Shown here: positions 17,916 through 26,354 of the stretch, one piece after another
Layout of the letters: each line of letters begins with the position of its first letter
Numbering within the stretch: position 1 is the first letter of the stretch
Origin: Velocimicrobium porci
GTDB taxonomy: Bacteria; Bacillota; Clostridia; Lachnospirales; Lachnospiraceae
DNA length: 64,000 nt
NCBI RefSeq assembly: GCF_009696045.1
Contig: NZ_VUMT01000003.1
Span: 62,001-126,000 of the forward strand
Direction: 5' to 3'
Notes under the pieces: model-generated
What the model saw: the letters and a program-made list of their open reading frames with translations, nothing else
Databases searched by the model: none
Told to the model about the DNA's origin: nothing
Position numbers and translations under genes: made by a program

Positions 17916-18857
17916 TTATTTTGCAACGATCTTTGTACCAGTTTCGCCAGTCATAGCTAAACCAGCCTTCTCTAAAGAAGTGATCAATGCTTCTCTGCCA
18001 TCTTTAGATTCAACAAATGACATACAAGCCTCAACCTTTGGTAACATACTTCCAGGAGCAAAATGTCCTTCAGAAATATATTGACCTGCTTCTTCAAGAT
18101 TGATCTGTGCAAGCTCTTTTTGATCCGGTTTGTTAAAGTTAATGCAAACACGGTCAACTGCAGTAAGAATCATAAGGATATCAGCATCAAGATCTGCTGC
18201 TAATTTAGCACAAGATTTATCTTTGTCGATAACTGCAGCTGTTCCCTGTAATCCTGTTTCTGTTTCAACAACTGGAATACCGCCACCACCAACAGTAATA
18301 ACAACAACATCATCTTCTACTAATTTATTAACTACATTTAACTCTACAATTCTCTTTGGCTGAGGTGAAGGAACTACTCTTCTGTATCCTCTTCCTGCAT
18401 CTTCTACAAATACATAACCTTTTTCTTCTGCAATCTTATCTGCTTCTTCTTTTGTCATGAAAGCACCGATTGGTTTTGTAGGTTTCTTAAATGCTTCATC
18501 TGCTGGGTCAACTACAACCTGAGTTACTAAACATGCAACTTCTTTTTTAATTCCACGATTTGCTAATTCTGTCTGTACAGCCTGTTGCAAGTGATATCCG
18601 ATGTATCCTTGTGACATTGCGCCGCACTCTGGGAAAGGCATTGCTGCTGTTCCACCACCTTGAGTTGCGGAATATTCCATAGCTAAATTAATCATTCCAA
18701 CCTGTGGACCATTACCATGACCAATTACAACTTTGTGACCTTGGGAAATTAAGTCTACAACTGTTTTTGCAGTATTTTTTACTAATTCTAATTGCTCTTC
18801 TGCATTATTTCCCAAAGCATTTCCGCCTAATGCAAGCACAATTTTCTTACTTTCCAT
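17916..18857 (-). CDS. arcC: Carbamate kinase
   Basis: 313 residues, the usual length. Amino-acid-kinase fold: ALGGNALGN at the N-terminus, GHGNGPQVGMI, YRRVVPSPQPKRIVE, VGGGGIPVV and APGSMLPKVEA. Transfers phosphate from carbamoyl phosphate to ADP, giving ATP, CO2 and ammonia: the energy-yielding last step of the arginine deiminase pathway. Starts 74 bases after arcB and shares its operon. GGAG-type ribosome site (AAGGAGAAAGAGAAG) upstream of the ATG. Confidence 0.95.
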   Translation of the reverse strand: MESKKIVLALGGNALGNNAEEQLELVKNTAKTVVDLISQGHKVVIGHGNGPQVGMINLAMEYSATQGGGTAAMPFPECGAMSQGYIGYHLQQAVQTELANRGIKKEVACLVTQVVVDPADEAFKKPTKPIGAFMTKEEADKIAEEKGYVFVEDAGRGYRRVVPSPQPKRIVELNVVNKLVEDDVVVITVGGGGIPVVETETGLQGTAAVIDKDKSCAKLAADLDADILMILTAVDRVCINFNKPDQKELAQINLEEAGQYISEGHFAPGSMLPKVEACMSFVESKDGREALITSLEKAGLAMTGETGTKIVAK

Positions 18858-18931
18858 TCTTCTCTTTCTCCTTTAATAAAGCAATTTTGCGTTATTTATC
18901 TAATAATCAAATTATAATTTATAATCAACAA

Positions 18932-19924
18932 TTAGCATAATGTAGCGTATACAACTGCTTTAATTGTATGCATTCTGTTTTCAGCTTCATCGAATACAAC
19001 AGATTGTTTGGATTCGAATACTTCATTTGTAACTTCCATTTCTGGAATACCAAATTTCTTAGCGATATCAGCACCGATTGTTGTGTTTGTATCGTGGAAA
19101 GATGGTAAGCAGTGCATGAAGATAGCTTCTGGATTAGCATTATCCATAACAGCTTTGTTTACTTGGTAATCTTTTAATAACTTAATTCTTGTTTCCCAAA
19201 CTTCATCTGGTTCACCCATGGATACCCAGATATCTGTGTAGATAACGTCAGCATTCTTTGTACCAGCTTTAACATCTTCTGTTAATGTGATTGTACATCC
19301 GTTTTCAGCTGCGATTTCTTTACATGTTTCAACTAAAGATTCTTCTGGGAATAATTCCTTAGGAGCACAAGCTGTAAAGTTAAGTCCCATCTTAGCACAA
19401 GCAACCATTAAGGAGTTACCCATGTTGTTTCTAGCATCACCCATGTATGTGAAGTTTACGCCTTTTAAACGACCTAATTTTTCTTCGATTGTTAAAAGGT
19501 CAGCAAGCATCTGTGTTGGGTGGAATTGATCTGTTAAACCATTCCATACTGGTACTCCAGCATAATCAGCTAATTCCTGAACTAATTCTTGGCTAAATCC
19601 ACGGTATTCAATACCATCATACATTCTACCTAATACACGAGCTGTATCAGCGATGCTTTCTTTTTTACCCATCTGAGAGCTTCCTGGATCAAGGTAAGTA
19701 ACACCCATACCTAAATCTAATCCAGCAACTTCGAAAGAACATCTTGTTCTTGTAGAAGTTTTTTCAAATAATAATACGATATTTTTTCCTTCAAGATATT
19801 TGTGAGGTGTGTTTGTTCTCTTTAAATCTTTGAAGTTTTTAGCTAAGTCTAAAAGGTAACGAATTTCCTCTGATGTGAAGTCTAATAATTTTAAATAATT
19901 TCTTCCACGTAAATTTACTGCCAT
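18932..19924 (-). CDS. arcB: Ornithine carbamoyltransferase (catabolic)
   Basis: 330 residues. Carbamoyl phosphate motif STRTRCSF (51-66 region), ornithine-side [22 protein letters not shown], and the carbamoyl site [14 protein letters not shown]. Located between arcA and arcC, so it should run in the catabolic direction: citrulline plus phosphate to ornithine plus carbamoyl phosphate. A biosynthetic role (argF) cannot be excluded from sequence alone. AAGGAGAACAAAA ribosome site directly before the ATG. A 12-bp hairpin at 20003-20032 separates it from arcA. Confidence 0.93.
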   Translation of the reverse strand: MAVNLRGRNYLKLLDFTSEEIRYLLDLAKNFKDLKRTNTPHKYLEGKNIVLLFEKTSTRTRCSFEVAGLDLGMGVTYLDPGSSQMGKKESIADTARVLGRMYDGIEYRGFSQELVQELADYAGVPVWNGLTDQFHPTQMLADLLTIEEKLGRLKGVNFTYMGDARNNMGNSLMVACAKMGLNFTACAPKELFPEESLVETCKEIAAENGCTITLTEDVKAGTKNADVIYTDIWVSMGEPDEVWETRIKLLKDYQVNKAVMDNANPEAIFMHCLPSFHDTNTTIGADIAKKFGIPEMEVTNEVFESKQSVVFDEAENRMHTIKAVVYATLC

Positions 19925-20002
19925 TTTTGTTCTCCTTTTCTTTTAAAAAAAATCTTTTTTATCAAGTATCTTATAAGTTAATTTATAAATACTATAGGCA
20001 AT

Positions 20003-20032
20003 AGTAAGAGAAGAACTAAATCTTCTCTTACT
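20003..20032 (-). other. Intercistronic hairpin between arcA and arcB
   Basis: Perfect 12-bp stem AGTAAGAGAAGA / TCTTCTCTTACT with a 6-base loop, 40 bases after the arcA stop. No T-run follows, so it is more likely an RNA-processing/stability or partial-termination element that sets arcA above arcBC. Confidence 0.6.
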
Positions 20033-20071
20033 AAAAATTTAAAACATTTTTAAATATAAGTCAAACTAAAA

Positions 20072-21301
20072 TTAGTCTTCTCTTACAAGAGGCATGCTCA
20101 TGCAACGAGGGCCCCCTCTTCCTCTTGATAATTCCGCACTTGGGATTTCAAGAACTTTGATTCCGTTTTGTCTAAGAATCTCATTTGTAACTGTGTTTCT
20201 CTGGTAAACAACGATAACACCAGGAGCAATACATAATGTATTAGAACCATCATTCCATTGTTCACGTTCAGCAGCGATTCTGTCACCGCCACCACACTGA
20301 ATTAATGTAACTTTTTCAACACCTAAGTGTTTAGCAAGTACAGATTCTAAGTCAGATTCAACTTTAACTACTTTTAATTCACCTTCGTTAGCACCTTTAG
20401 TGATTTCATATACTGTTAAAGGTCCTAAGATACCTGGATGAATTGTAAATTTATCATAATCAATCTGTGTAAATACTGTATCTAAGTGCATCATAGCTCT
20501 GTTATTAGGAATATCAAAAGCTAATACTGTTTCAATTGTAGCATCTTTATCAGCAAAGATGTTTTTAGCTAATAATTCAATAGCCGGAGCCTGAGTTCTC
20601 TGAGAAATACCTACAGCTAATACTTTATCGTTGATGTTTAAGATATCTCCACCTTCAACATGTACTTTGCTGTTACGATCATAGTATTGAGCTACCTGAT
20701 CTTTGTAATCTGGATGATATTTGAAAATATACTGTCCAAAGATTGTTTCTCTGTTTCTTGTTTCAGAGAACATTCTGTTAACACTTACACCGTTTCCGAT
20801 ACAAGCAAATGGGTCTCTTGTGAAGTAAACGTTTGGCATTGGATCTACTAATAATTCAGATGGATCTGTCATATAGTCTACTAAAGAACCGCTTTTATCA
20901 TAATCAAGCTCGTTATAAACAATACCTTCGATTGATTTCATAACCATAGCTTTCTTATCATCATTATATTTCATCATGAAATCATAAATTCTTTTTACTT
21001 GACCAGCGTCTGTGATTCCAGCTTCGTCAATCCATTGATATAAGAATTCATCTCTGATTTCATCGCTTACGTTAAGAACGTCAGCCATAAGGTCTTCAAG
21101 GTATACTACCTCTACTCCATTCTCACGAAGAACTTTTGCAAATTCATCATGTTCAGCCTGTGCAACTTCTAAGAAAGGAATATCATCAAATAATAATCTC
21201 TCTAATGTGTCAGGTGTTAAGTTTTCTAACTCTTTACCTGGACGGTGAAGTAGCACTTTCTTTAGTGGTTTAATTTCACTTTTAACATTAATTGCTGCCA
21301 C
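20072..21301 (-). CDS. arcA: Arginine deiminase
   Basis: 409 residues, full length. Guanidino-modifying enzyme landmarks: LLHRPGKELENLTP near the start, YFTRDPFACIGNG, HVEGGDILNI, NRAMMHLDTVFTQID and the C-terminal catalytic Cys in GPRCMSMPLVRED; the QCGGGD loop precedes it. Hydrolyses arginine to citrulline and ammonia in the cytoplasm; first step of the pathway completed by ArcB and ArcC. It is first in the operon, with AGGAGGATACAAACG as ribosome site. Upstream are a TTTCGCGAAA palindrome (21329-21338), a -10-like TATAAT on the minus strand (21375-21380) inside a 23-base inverted repeat, and ARG-box-like sites further up. Confidence 0.96.
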   Translation of the reverse strand: MAAINVKSEIKPLKKVLLHRPGKELENLTPDTLERLLFDDIPFLEVAQAEHDEFAKVLRENGVEVVYLEDLMADVLNVSDEIRDEFLYQWIDEAGITDAGQVKRIYDFMMKYNDDKKAMVMKSIEGIVYNELDYDKSGSLVDYMTDPSELLVDPMPNVYFTRDPFACIGNGVSVNRMFSETRNRETIFGQYIFKYHPDYKDQVAQYYDRNSKVHVEGGDILNINDKVLAVGISQRTQAPAIELLAKNIFADKDATIETVLAFDIPNNRAMMHLDTVFTQIDYDKFTIHPGILGPLTVYEITKGANEGELKVVKVESDLESVLAKHLGVEKVTLIQCGGGDRIAAEREQWNDGSNTLCIAPGVIVVYQRNTVTNEILRQNGIKVLEIPSAELSRGRGGPRCMSMPLVRED

Positions 21302-21368
21302 GTTTGTATCCTCCTTTTATAAATACGCTTTCGCGAAAAATATTGTTTTGAAAATGACGCGTGGGATC

Positions 21369-21511
21369 TCGGTCATTATAAGATGTCATATATCTTAATT
21401 AATAACATAAAACTTTTTATTAAATAAAAATAAGAGATAAAAGAGAACAAGTTATGTTTATATTTTTTATATCTTTTGTACATTTTACATATGACATCTT
21501 ATAATGACCGA
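21369..21511. repeat. Perfect 23-base inverted repeat with outward-facing -10 elements
   Basis: Arms 21369-21391 and 21489-21511 are exact reverse complements, 97 bases apart. Each arm contains GACATCTTATAATGACC read outward, so TATAAT faces arcA on the minus strand (21375-21380) and pyrB on the plus strand (21500-21505; a possible -35 TTGTAC lies at 21476-21481, spacer 18). No ORF lies between the arms and no target-site duplication is seen at their outer ends. Confidence 0.75.
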
Positions 21512-21732
21512 ATATCGCTTTGTTCATTTTCACTCTCTCAAAAACGATTGGGCTGTTGTTTTTGATGTAATTACATAATACACAAATTTTTGAATAAATG
21601 TTTGAATTTTAGTCGGAAATATCTTGTATTTTCTACATTACTGACTTTGTCTTTTTCTTGTCAATTTGCACAAAGCTATGCACTATATTCTGTATAATTT
21701 ACTAATATACATTAATTTTGGTCATTTTCCAA

Positions 21733-21769
21733 TGAATATACATGCACAGTATTCGTGAATGTTTATTCA
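21733..21769. promoter_or_regulatory. Pair of ARG-box-like sites
   Basis: TGAATGTTTATTCA (21756-21769) is a perfect dyad matching the TGAAT-N4-ATTCA core of ArgR sites; TGAATATACATGCA (21733-21746) is a second, close match. Their starts are 23 bases apart, near the 21-base period of adjacent ARG boxes. They lie about 430 bases upstream of arcA, where an activating ArgR would be expected for a catabolic operon. Confidence 0.5.
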
Positions 21770-21873
21770 GCATTAGTTTAATAAATACATGTTTTGCAAT
21801 AAAATCCTTGTATAAATAAGCATCACTATCCAAATTTTGGATAAATTTTCGTTTTTAACTAAATATTTATACC

Positions 21874-21903
21874 ATGCTCAGTTTCTTCACATTTGCTGAG
21901 CAT
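21874..21903 (+). terminator. Terminator-like hairpin with no gene before it
   Basis: ATGCTCAG / CTGAGCAT, 8-bp perfect stem with a 14-base loop, followed by ATTTTATT. No coding gene precedes it on the plus strand within 570 bases, so it could end a short untranslated RNA. Confidence 0.4.
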
Positions 21904-22112
21904 ATTTTATTCGATGTTTGCCTGTTTTATACAATTTTTTTTACTTTTTTTGTCCATTAACAGCAAAAAACCTTGATTTTACGGCATTTCTTAAAACTGT
22001 TTGTTTTATTTTTCACTAATTTTTCTTTGTTTTTTCTTGCCATTTTTATGTCCACTTTGATAGTTTGTCTCTTTTTTTTTATTTTATGTATGTTTTGTAC
22101 AATTTTTTACTA

Positions 22113-22142
22113 TTGACAAACCAAACCTTTGAATTGTATAAT
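22113..22142 (+). promoter_or_regulatory. pyrB promoter
   Basis: Consensus TTGACA (22113-22118), 18-base spacer, consensus TATAAT (22137-22142). A start seven bases after the -10 gives +1 near 22149, where the RNA would begin AAUUUGCC. Confidence 0.8.
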
Positions 22143-22144
22143 GG

Positions 22145-22194
22145 AAAAAATTTGCCAAGCAGACAGTCATTATTCAATACAGCAAATTTTTTTT
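22145..22194 (+). promoter_or_regulatory. Leader hairpin with T-run at the pyrB RNA 5' end
   Basis: AAAATTTGC (from 22147) pairs with GCAAATTTT (22182-22190), directly followed by more Ts. The stem is AT-rich and its left arm begins at or just before the predicted start, so it would be a very early terminator-like structure. The loop is 26 bases and shows no leader peptide. Confidence 0.45.
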
Positions 22195-22253
22195 GCGCAA
22201 AAATGCACAAACACTATTATGATAATCAAATATAGAAAGGATTAGGTGGAAAA

Positions 22254-23168
22254 ATGAAACATTTGATTGACCCAACTGATTTAACACTGGCTGAAATTGA
22301 CGAAATATTAGAATTAGCCGAAAAAATTATGAGTGACAGACCAAAATATGCTGAAGTATGTAAAGGTAAAAAATTAGCTACTCTATTTTTTGAACCAAGC
22401 ACTAGAACTCGTTTAAGCTTTGAAGCAGCGATGATGGAACTTGGTGGTAATGTAATTGGTTTTTCATCTGCAAATTCCAGTTCCGCTGCAAAAGGTGAAA
22501 GCGTTGCTGATACCGCTCGTACAGTTGAGAAGTACGCTGACATCATTGCAATGCGACATCCAAAAGAAGGTGCACCTCTTGTAGCTTCAATGCACGTTAA
22601 TATTCCAGTAATCAATGCCGGTGATGGTGGTCATAATCATCCTACCCAAACACTTACCGATCTTCTTACAATTCGAGAAACAAAACATCGTCTAAATAAT
22701 CTTACTGTTGGTTTTTGCGGTGACCTAAAATTTGGTCGTACCGTCCATTCATTAATCAAACAATTATCCCAATATGAAAATATGAAATTTATATTAATCT
22801 CTCCAAAAGAACTACAAGTACCTGATTACATCAAGGAAGAGCTTAACAAAAAGAATATACCATTCGAAGAAGTTGAGCAGATGGAAGATGTAATTAGTGA
22901 GTTAGATATTTTATATATGACTCGTGTACAAAGGGAGAGATTTTTTAATGAAGCTGATTATATCCGCTTAAAAGACAGTTATATTTTAGACCTTGCAAAA
23001 CTTGAGCATGCAAAAGAAGACTTAAAAATTATGCACCCACTTCCAAGAGTAAATGAAATATCAGTCGAAGTAGATGATGACCCAAGAGCCGTATATTTCG
23101 ACCAAGCAGAATATGGAAAATTCGTAAGAATGGCATTGATTATGAAACTGTTAAATCTGGATAAATAA
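22254..23168 (+). CDS. pyrB: Aspartate carbamoyltransferase, catalytic subunit
   Basis: 304 residues. Carbamoyl phosphate motif [49 protein letters not shown] and [10 protein letters not shown] are all in place. Joins aspartate and carbamoyl phosphate, the first committed step of pyrimidine synthesis. Length matches the E. coli-like class B catalytic chain that pairs with PyrI, encoded 44 bases downstream. Ribosome site AAAGGATTAGGTGG. Strong promoter with an A/T slippage-prone start. Carbamoyl phosphate is also the product of ArcB, encoded divergently next door. Confidence 0.96.
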   Translation: MKHLIDPTDLTLAEIDEILELAEKIMSDRPKYAEVCKGKKLATLFFEPSTRTRLSFEAAMMELGGNVIGFSSANSSSAAKGESVADTARTVEKYADIIAMRHPKEGAPLVASMHVNIPVINAGDGGHNHPTQTLTDLLTIRETKHRLNNLTVGFCGDLKFGRTVHSLIKQLSQYENMKFILISPKELQVPDYIKEELNKKNIPFEEVEQMEDVISELDILYMTRVQRERFFNEADYIRLKDSYILDLAKLEHAKEDLKIMHPLPRVNEISVEVDDDPRAVYFDQAEYGKFVRMALIMKLLNLDK

Positions 23169-23212
23169 CAAGCAATCGTCAATCAAATAAGAAAAGCAAT
23201 AGGAGGAAGCAC

Positions 23213-23635
23213 ATGTTAAAAGTTGACAGTATCGAAAAAGGAATCGTGTTAGATCATATTAAGGCTGGAAAAGCAATGCAAATATATAAATATCTTAATC
23301 TTGATAATCTTGATTGTAGTGTTGCCATTATCAAAAATGTAAAAAGCAACAAATTAGGAGCAAAAGATATTATCAAAATAAATGATAACATTGATATCAA
23401 TTTAGATGTTTTAGGATACATAGATCCAAATATTACTGTAAACATTATCGAAGACAATAAAACGGTGGAAAAGAAACGTCTTGAACTGCCAGAAAAAATT
23501 GTAAATGTTGCAAAATGCAAAAATCCAAGATGTATCACTTCAATTGAGCAGGAACTCGACCATGTCTTCAAATTGGTTGATAAAGAAAATGGTGTCTACC
23601 GCTGTTTATATTGTGACCAAAAAGCCGGAAAATAA
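23213..23635 (+). CDS. pyrI: Aspartate carbamoyltransferase, regulatory subunit
   Basis: 140 residues, slightly shorter than the 153 of E. coli. N-terminal nucleotide-binding half (GIVLDHIKAGKAMQIYKYL) and C-terminal zinc half with four Cys in the order C-x4-C ... C-x2-C (CKNPRC and CLYC). Binds CTP/ATP and transmits control to PyrB trimers. Clear AGGAGGAAGCAC ribosome site; cotranscribed with pyrB. Its presence means ATCase here is expected to be allosteric, unlike in Bacillus. Confidence 0.95.
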   Translation: MLKVDSIEKGIVLDHIKAGKAMQIYKYLNLDNLDCSVAIIKNVKSNKLGAKDIIKINDNIDINLDVLGYIDPNITVNIIEDNKTVEKKRLELPEKIVNVAKCKNPRCITSIEQELDHVFKLVDKENGVYRCLYCDQKAGK

Positions 23636-23705
23636 TTGTAAATTTTCTACCCAAAATATGCTATATATTTATAAAAAACTTTTTAAAATAGAAACAATTT
23701 AAAAT

Positions 23706-23733
23706 AGGTGTGATACGGCATCGTATCACACCT
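23706..23733 (+). terminator. Hairpin after pyrI
   Basis: Perfect 12-bp stem AGGTGTGATACG / CGTATCACACCT with loop GCAT, 70 bases after pyrI. It is stable but lacks a T-run, so it may protect the 3' end or act with Rho. Confidence 0.55.
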
Positions 23734-23818
23734 ACACTATATATAGAAGAAACTCTCTATAGTATTCATTCGAATATACATTAATTATACAGACCAAATC
23801 TTGAATATATTCACTAAT

Positions 23819-24262
23819 TTATTGTCTTTCTTCAATCTCTTTAATCATATTAACACGTTCCGCATGTCGTCCACCTTCAAATTCAGCATTCAGCCATTCG
23901 TCAACAATCATCTTAGCAAGTTCAATTCCAATTACTCTTGCCCCAAATGCTAAAACGTTTGTATTATTGTGTTGTTTTGAAAGCTTAGCAGAATAAGGCT
24001 CACTGCAAACTACAGCACGAACTCCTTTTACTTTATTAGCTGCCAGTGAAATTCCAACACCAGTTCCACAAATTGCAATACCGCAGTCTGCCTCACCACT
24101 CACAACAGCTCTTCCAACTTTTTCCCCATAAACAGGATATTCTACTCTTTCATTTGTATCTGTTCCAAAGTTAATTACTTCATGACCTTTTGACTCTAAA
24201 TATTCTACAATCTGCTGTTTCATTTCCACAGCAGCATGATCATTTCCAATTGCTATTTTCAT
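23819..24262 (-). CDS. rpiB: Ribose-5-phosphate isomerase B
   Basis: 147 residues from ATG 24262 with GGAG nine bases upstream; a TTG further out at 24283 is not needed. RpiB/LacAB fold: IGNDHAAVEMKQ, GTDTNERVEYP, catalytic Cys in DCGIAICGTGVGIS, NKVKGVRAVVC and QHNNTNVLAFGARV. Interconverts ribose 5-phosphate and ribulose 5-phosphate in the pentose phosphate pathway. Allose or galactose 6-phosphate isomerase activity is possible in close relatives. Monocistronic; the nearest same-strand gene is over 900 bases upstream. Confidence 0.93.
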   Translation of the reverse strand: MKIAIGNDHAAVEMKQQIVEYLESKGHEVINFGTDTNERVEYPVYGEKVGRAVVSGEADCGIAICGTGVGISLAANKVKGVRAVVCSEPYSAKLSKQHNNTNVLAFGARVIGIELAKMIVDEWLNAEFEGGRHAERVNMIKEIEERQ

Positions 24263-24408
24263 AAAATATGCTCCTTCTCTCAAAATTAAATTCGTTAAGT
24301 ATAAAACACTCTATTATTCATTATTGCAAAAACCTGAAAAAAAGTCAACAACACATATTTTCTCATACATTATCTTATTAACAATTTCTTAAATCTCCCC
24401 CTATCCCA

Positions 24409-24437
24409 TTGCCCCCATCTTTTTCCTATGATATAAT
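24409..24437 (+). promoter_or_regulatory. Promoter of the second PAP2 gene
   Basis: TTGCCC (24409-24414), 17-base spacer, TATAAT (24432-24437). It gives a leader of about 43 bases to the ATG at 24487. Confidence 0.65.
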
Positions 24438-24486
24438 TCTTGCAAACCAAAGGAAACAAACTGCCAATATGAGAGAGGATGATACA

Positions 24487-25155
24487 ATGAGGGAATTTCT
24501 TCAGAAATATAAACATGGCTGGGTGCTGTTTTACATGATTTTTTATTTAATTTGGTTTTTCTACTTAGAAAACCGGACGAATATTATTTCTAAAACAATC
24601 CACATTACATTGGATGATAAAATTCCATTTAATGAATGGTTTATTATTCCATATATGATATGGTTTGCCTATGTAACCGCCGCTGTTTTATATTTCTTTT
24701 TTACATCAAAAGAAGACTATTATAAATGCACCGCATTTTTATTTATTGGAATGAGTATTTGTCTGCTTATCTATACTATATGGCCAAGCAGTCAGAATCT
24801 GCGGCCAACTACATTTACACACGACAACATTGCAACTCATCTTGTCCAATACATTTATTCGATTGACACTCCGACAAATATTTGTCCAAGCATACACGTG
24901 TATAATACAATAGGTGTACATATTTCAGTTTTGCAGAGTGAAAAACTAAGGAAAAACGCAATTATACGATATGGCTCTTTGATTACAGCAATATTAATCT
25001 GCCTTTCAACCGTATTTTTAAAACAGCACTCTGTTTTTGACGGAATTTGTGCAATTCTTTTAAGTTCTGTTATGTATATTGTAGTGTACAAAATAAATTA
25101 CTCCCATCTTCTCGCACGTTATCGTGCCAAGAAAGATGAGAGTGTTGTCTACTAA
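24487..25155 (+). CDS. PAP2-like membrane phosphatase/transferase
   Basis: 222 residues from ATG 24487 preceded by GAGAGGATG; the frame opens earlier but inside the promoter. About six membrane helices. Motifs are a variant PAP2 set: WPSSQNLRP in place of KX6RP, CPSIHVYN for PSGH, and KQHSVFDG for the SRX5HX3D block (the H and D are kept). Variants of this kind occur in inositol-phosphorylceramide synthase-like and other lipid phosphotransferases. It lies beside a glycosyltransferase and glf, so a role in surface glycan or lipid-carrier metabolism is plausible but unproven. Confidence 0.75.
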   Translation: MREFLQKYKHGWVLFYMIFYLIWFFYLENRTNIISKTIHITLDDKIPFNEWFIIPYMIWFAYVTAAVLYFFFTSKEDYYKCTAFLFIGMSICLLIYTIWPSSQNLRPTTFTHDNIATHLVQYIYSIDTPTNICPSIHVYNTIGVHISVLQSEKLRKNAIIRYGSLITAILICLSTVFLKQHSVFDGICAILLSSVMYIVVYKINYSHLLARYRAKKDESVVY

Positions 25156-25160
25156 TTGAA

Positions 25161-26177
25161 TCAACCAAATCCATATATTTTTCTGGAAAGCTGGTAACCT
25201 AAGACGATAATCTTATTACCGGCTTTTCCTTTTAACTGCATAGAACGACCAAGTACACAGCGCTTAACTGCCTTATAAAGCTGTTTATTGCTCTTTTTCA
25301 AAAATTCCCAAAGCTCCTCTTTTTTCGCTAAACTTTCTTCGCTTCCCTCTTTAATTAAAAATACCGAGCTGACGGTCATCATCATAGCAAGATATTTTGC
25401 CATATAATTTCTTAACTTCTTCTCTTTTAGCTTATCCAAATCATGTGCTTCTATCATAATTTTTGTTATTTTTATCTGTTGATCAATTCTTCCAATCATA
25501 ACCTTTTCATTTACCGACTGGTCATCCCTTCCGATAAAATACCGGTAAAAATCAACATTAAGATAATACATCGTTTTCACAAATGGCAATGGCTGATATA
25601 CAAAAATGTTATCCACATAAAATGTATGCTTTGGCAGTTCTAATCCACAATCCTTTAACAATTTTGTCCGATAGATAACAGAATGCATTAATATATTCTG
25701 ACTTGTCTTAAAGTGCATAATATCAGACCATCCAAAAACACGGTTCTGAGGCATTGCAGTACGATAATCGATTACTTTTTGTTTATTTACAGATGGTTTT
25801 TCATACACATAATTTGCAATTAACATATCCAAACTTTGTGCATTCTCAACCATTTCCCTTAACACGTCAAGTATTTTGTGAAGTGCTTCCTCCTGAACCC
25901 AATCATCACTGTCAACAACCTTATAATATAACCCGGTTGCATTTCTAAGTCCTGTATTAACTGCCTCTCCATGCCCTCCATTTTCCTGATGAATTGCACG
26001 AACAATCGTTGGATATTTTGCAGCATATTCATCGGCTATTTTAGCCGTATTATCTTTTGACCCATCATTTACAATTAATATCTCTACGTCTTCTCCTCCC
26101 GGTAAAAGACTTTCAATCGCATGACTCATATATTCCTGAGAATTATAACAGGGAATTGCAATTGTTAATAATTTCAT
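25161..26177 (-). CDS. Family 2 glycosyltransferase
   Basis: 338 residues. GT-A fold of family 2: TIAIPCYNSQEYM, ILIVNDGSKDNT, QENGGHGEAVNTGLRNA, and the metal-binding DSDDW (KVVDSDDWV). The C-terminal 130 residues are helical and basic, probably for membrane contact. Transfers a sugar from a nucleotide donor to a growing surface glycan. On the same strand as glf (UDP-galactopyranose mutase), which now lies beyond a mobile element; the two were probably adjacent before the insertion, and galactofuranose transfer is an attractive but unproven role. The ribosome site is weak (GGAAATGAG), perhaps because the insertion changed the upstream region. Confidence 0.88.
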   Translation of the reverse strand: MKLLTIAIPCYNSQEYMSHAIESLLPGGEDVEILIVNDGSKDNTAKIADEYAAKYPTIVRAIHQENGGHGEAVNTGLRNATGLYYKVVDSDDWVQEEALHKILDVLREMVENAQSLDMLIANYVYEKPSVNKQKVIDYRTAMPQNRVFGWSDIMHFKTSQNILMHSVIYRTKLLKDCGLELPKHTFYVDNIFVYQPLPFVKTMYYLNVDFYRYFIGRDDQSVNEKVMIGRIDQQIKITKIMIEAHDLDKLKEKKLRNYMAKYLAMMMTVSSVFLIKEGSEESLAKKEELWEFLKKSNKQLYKAVKRCVLGRSMQLKGKAGNKIIVLGYQLSRKIYGFG

Positions 26178-26354
26178 CTCATTTCCGTTACTGAAAACTT
26201 ATAAAAAGTTATAAACTTTTATGTTTCATTCCTACTTCAATGTGTATGCTTTTGCACTGAATAAATCCAGATACTACTCACAAGTTCTTGTACACTCCAT
26301 AGGCGTAAATTCCTGACTAACGTACCAGTACATATCTGCATTAACTTGAACGTG

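Larger units (their letters stand above)
21302..22253. other. 952-base regulatory gap between arcA and pyrB
   Basis: No gene seen. From left: arcA leader with TTTCGCGAAA; 23-base inverted repeat arms at 21369-21391 and 21489-21511; possible minus-strand -35 TTGACA (plus 21659-21664); ARG-box-like sites 21733-21746 and 21756-21769; hairpin 21874-21903; pyrB promoter from 22113. The stretch 21905-22110 is nearly all A and T with many T-runs and shows nothing else I can name. Confidence 0.7.

Noticed and set aside
21369-21511. Insertion sequence bounded by the 23-base inverted repeats
   Set aside because: Only 97 bases lie between the arms, there is no ORF and no target-site duplication; a short non-autonomous relic remains possible.
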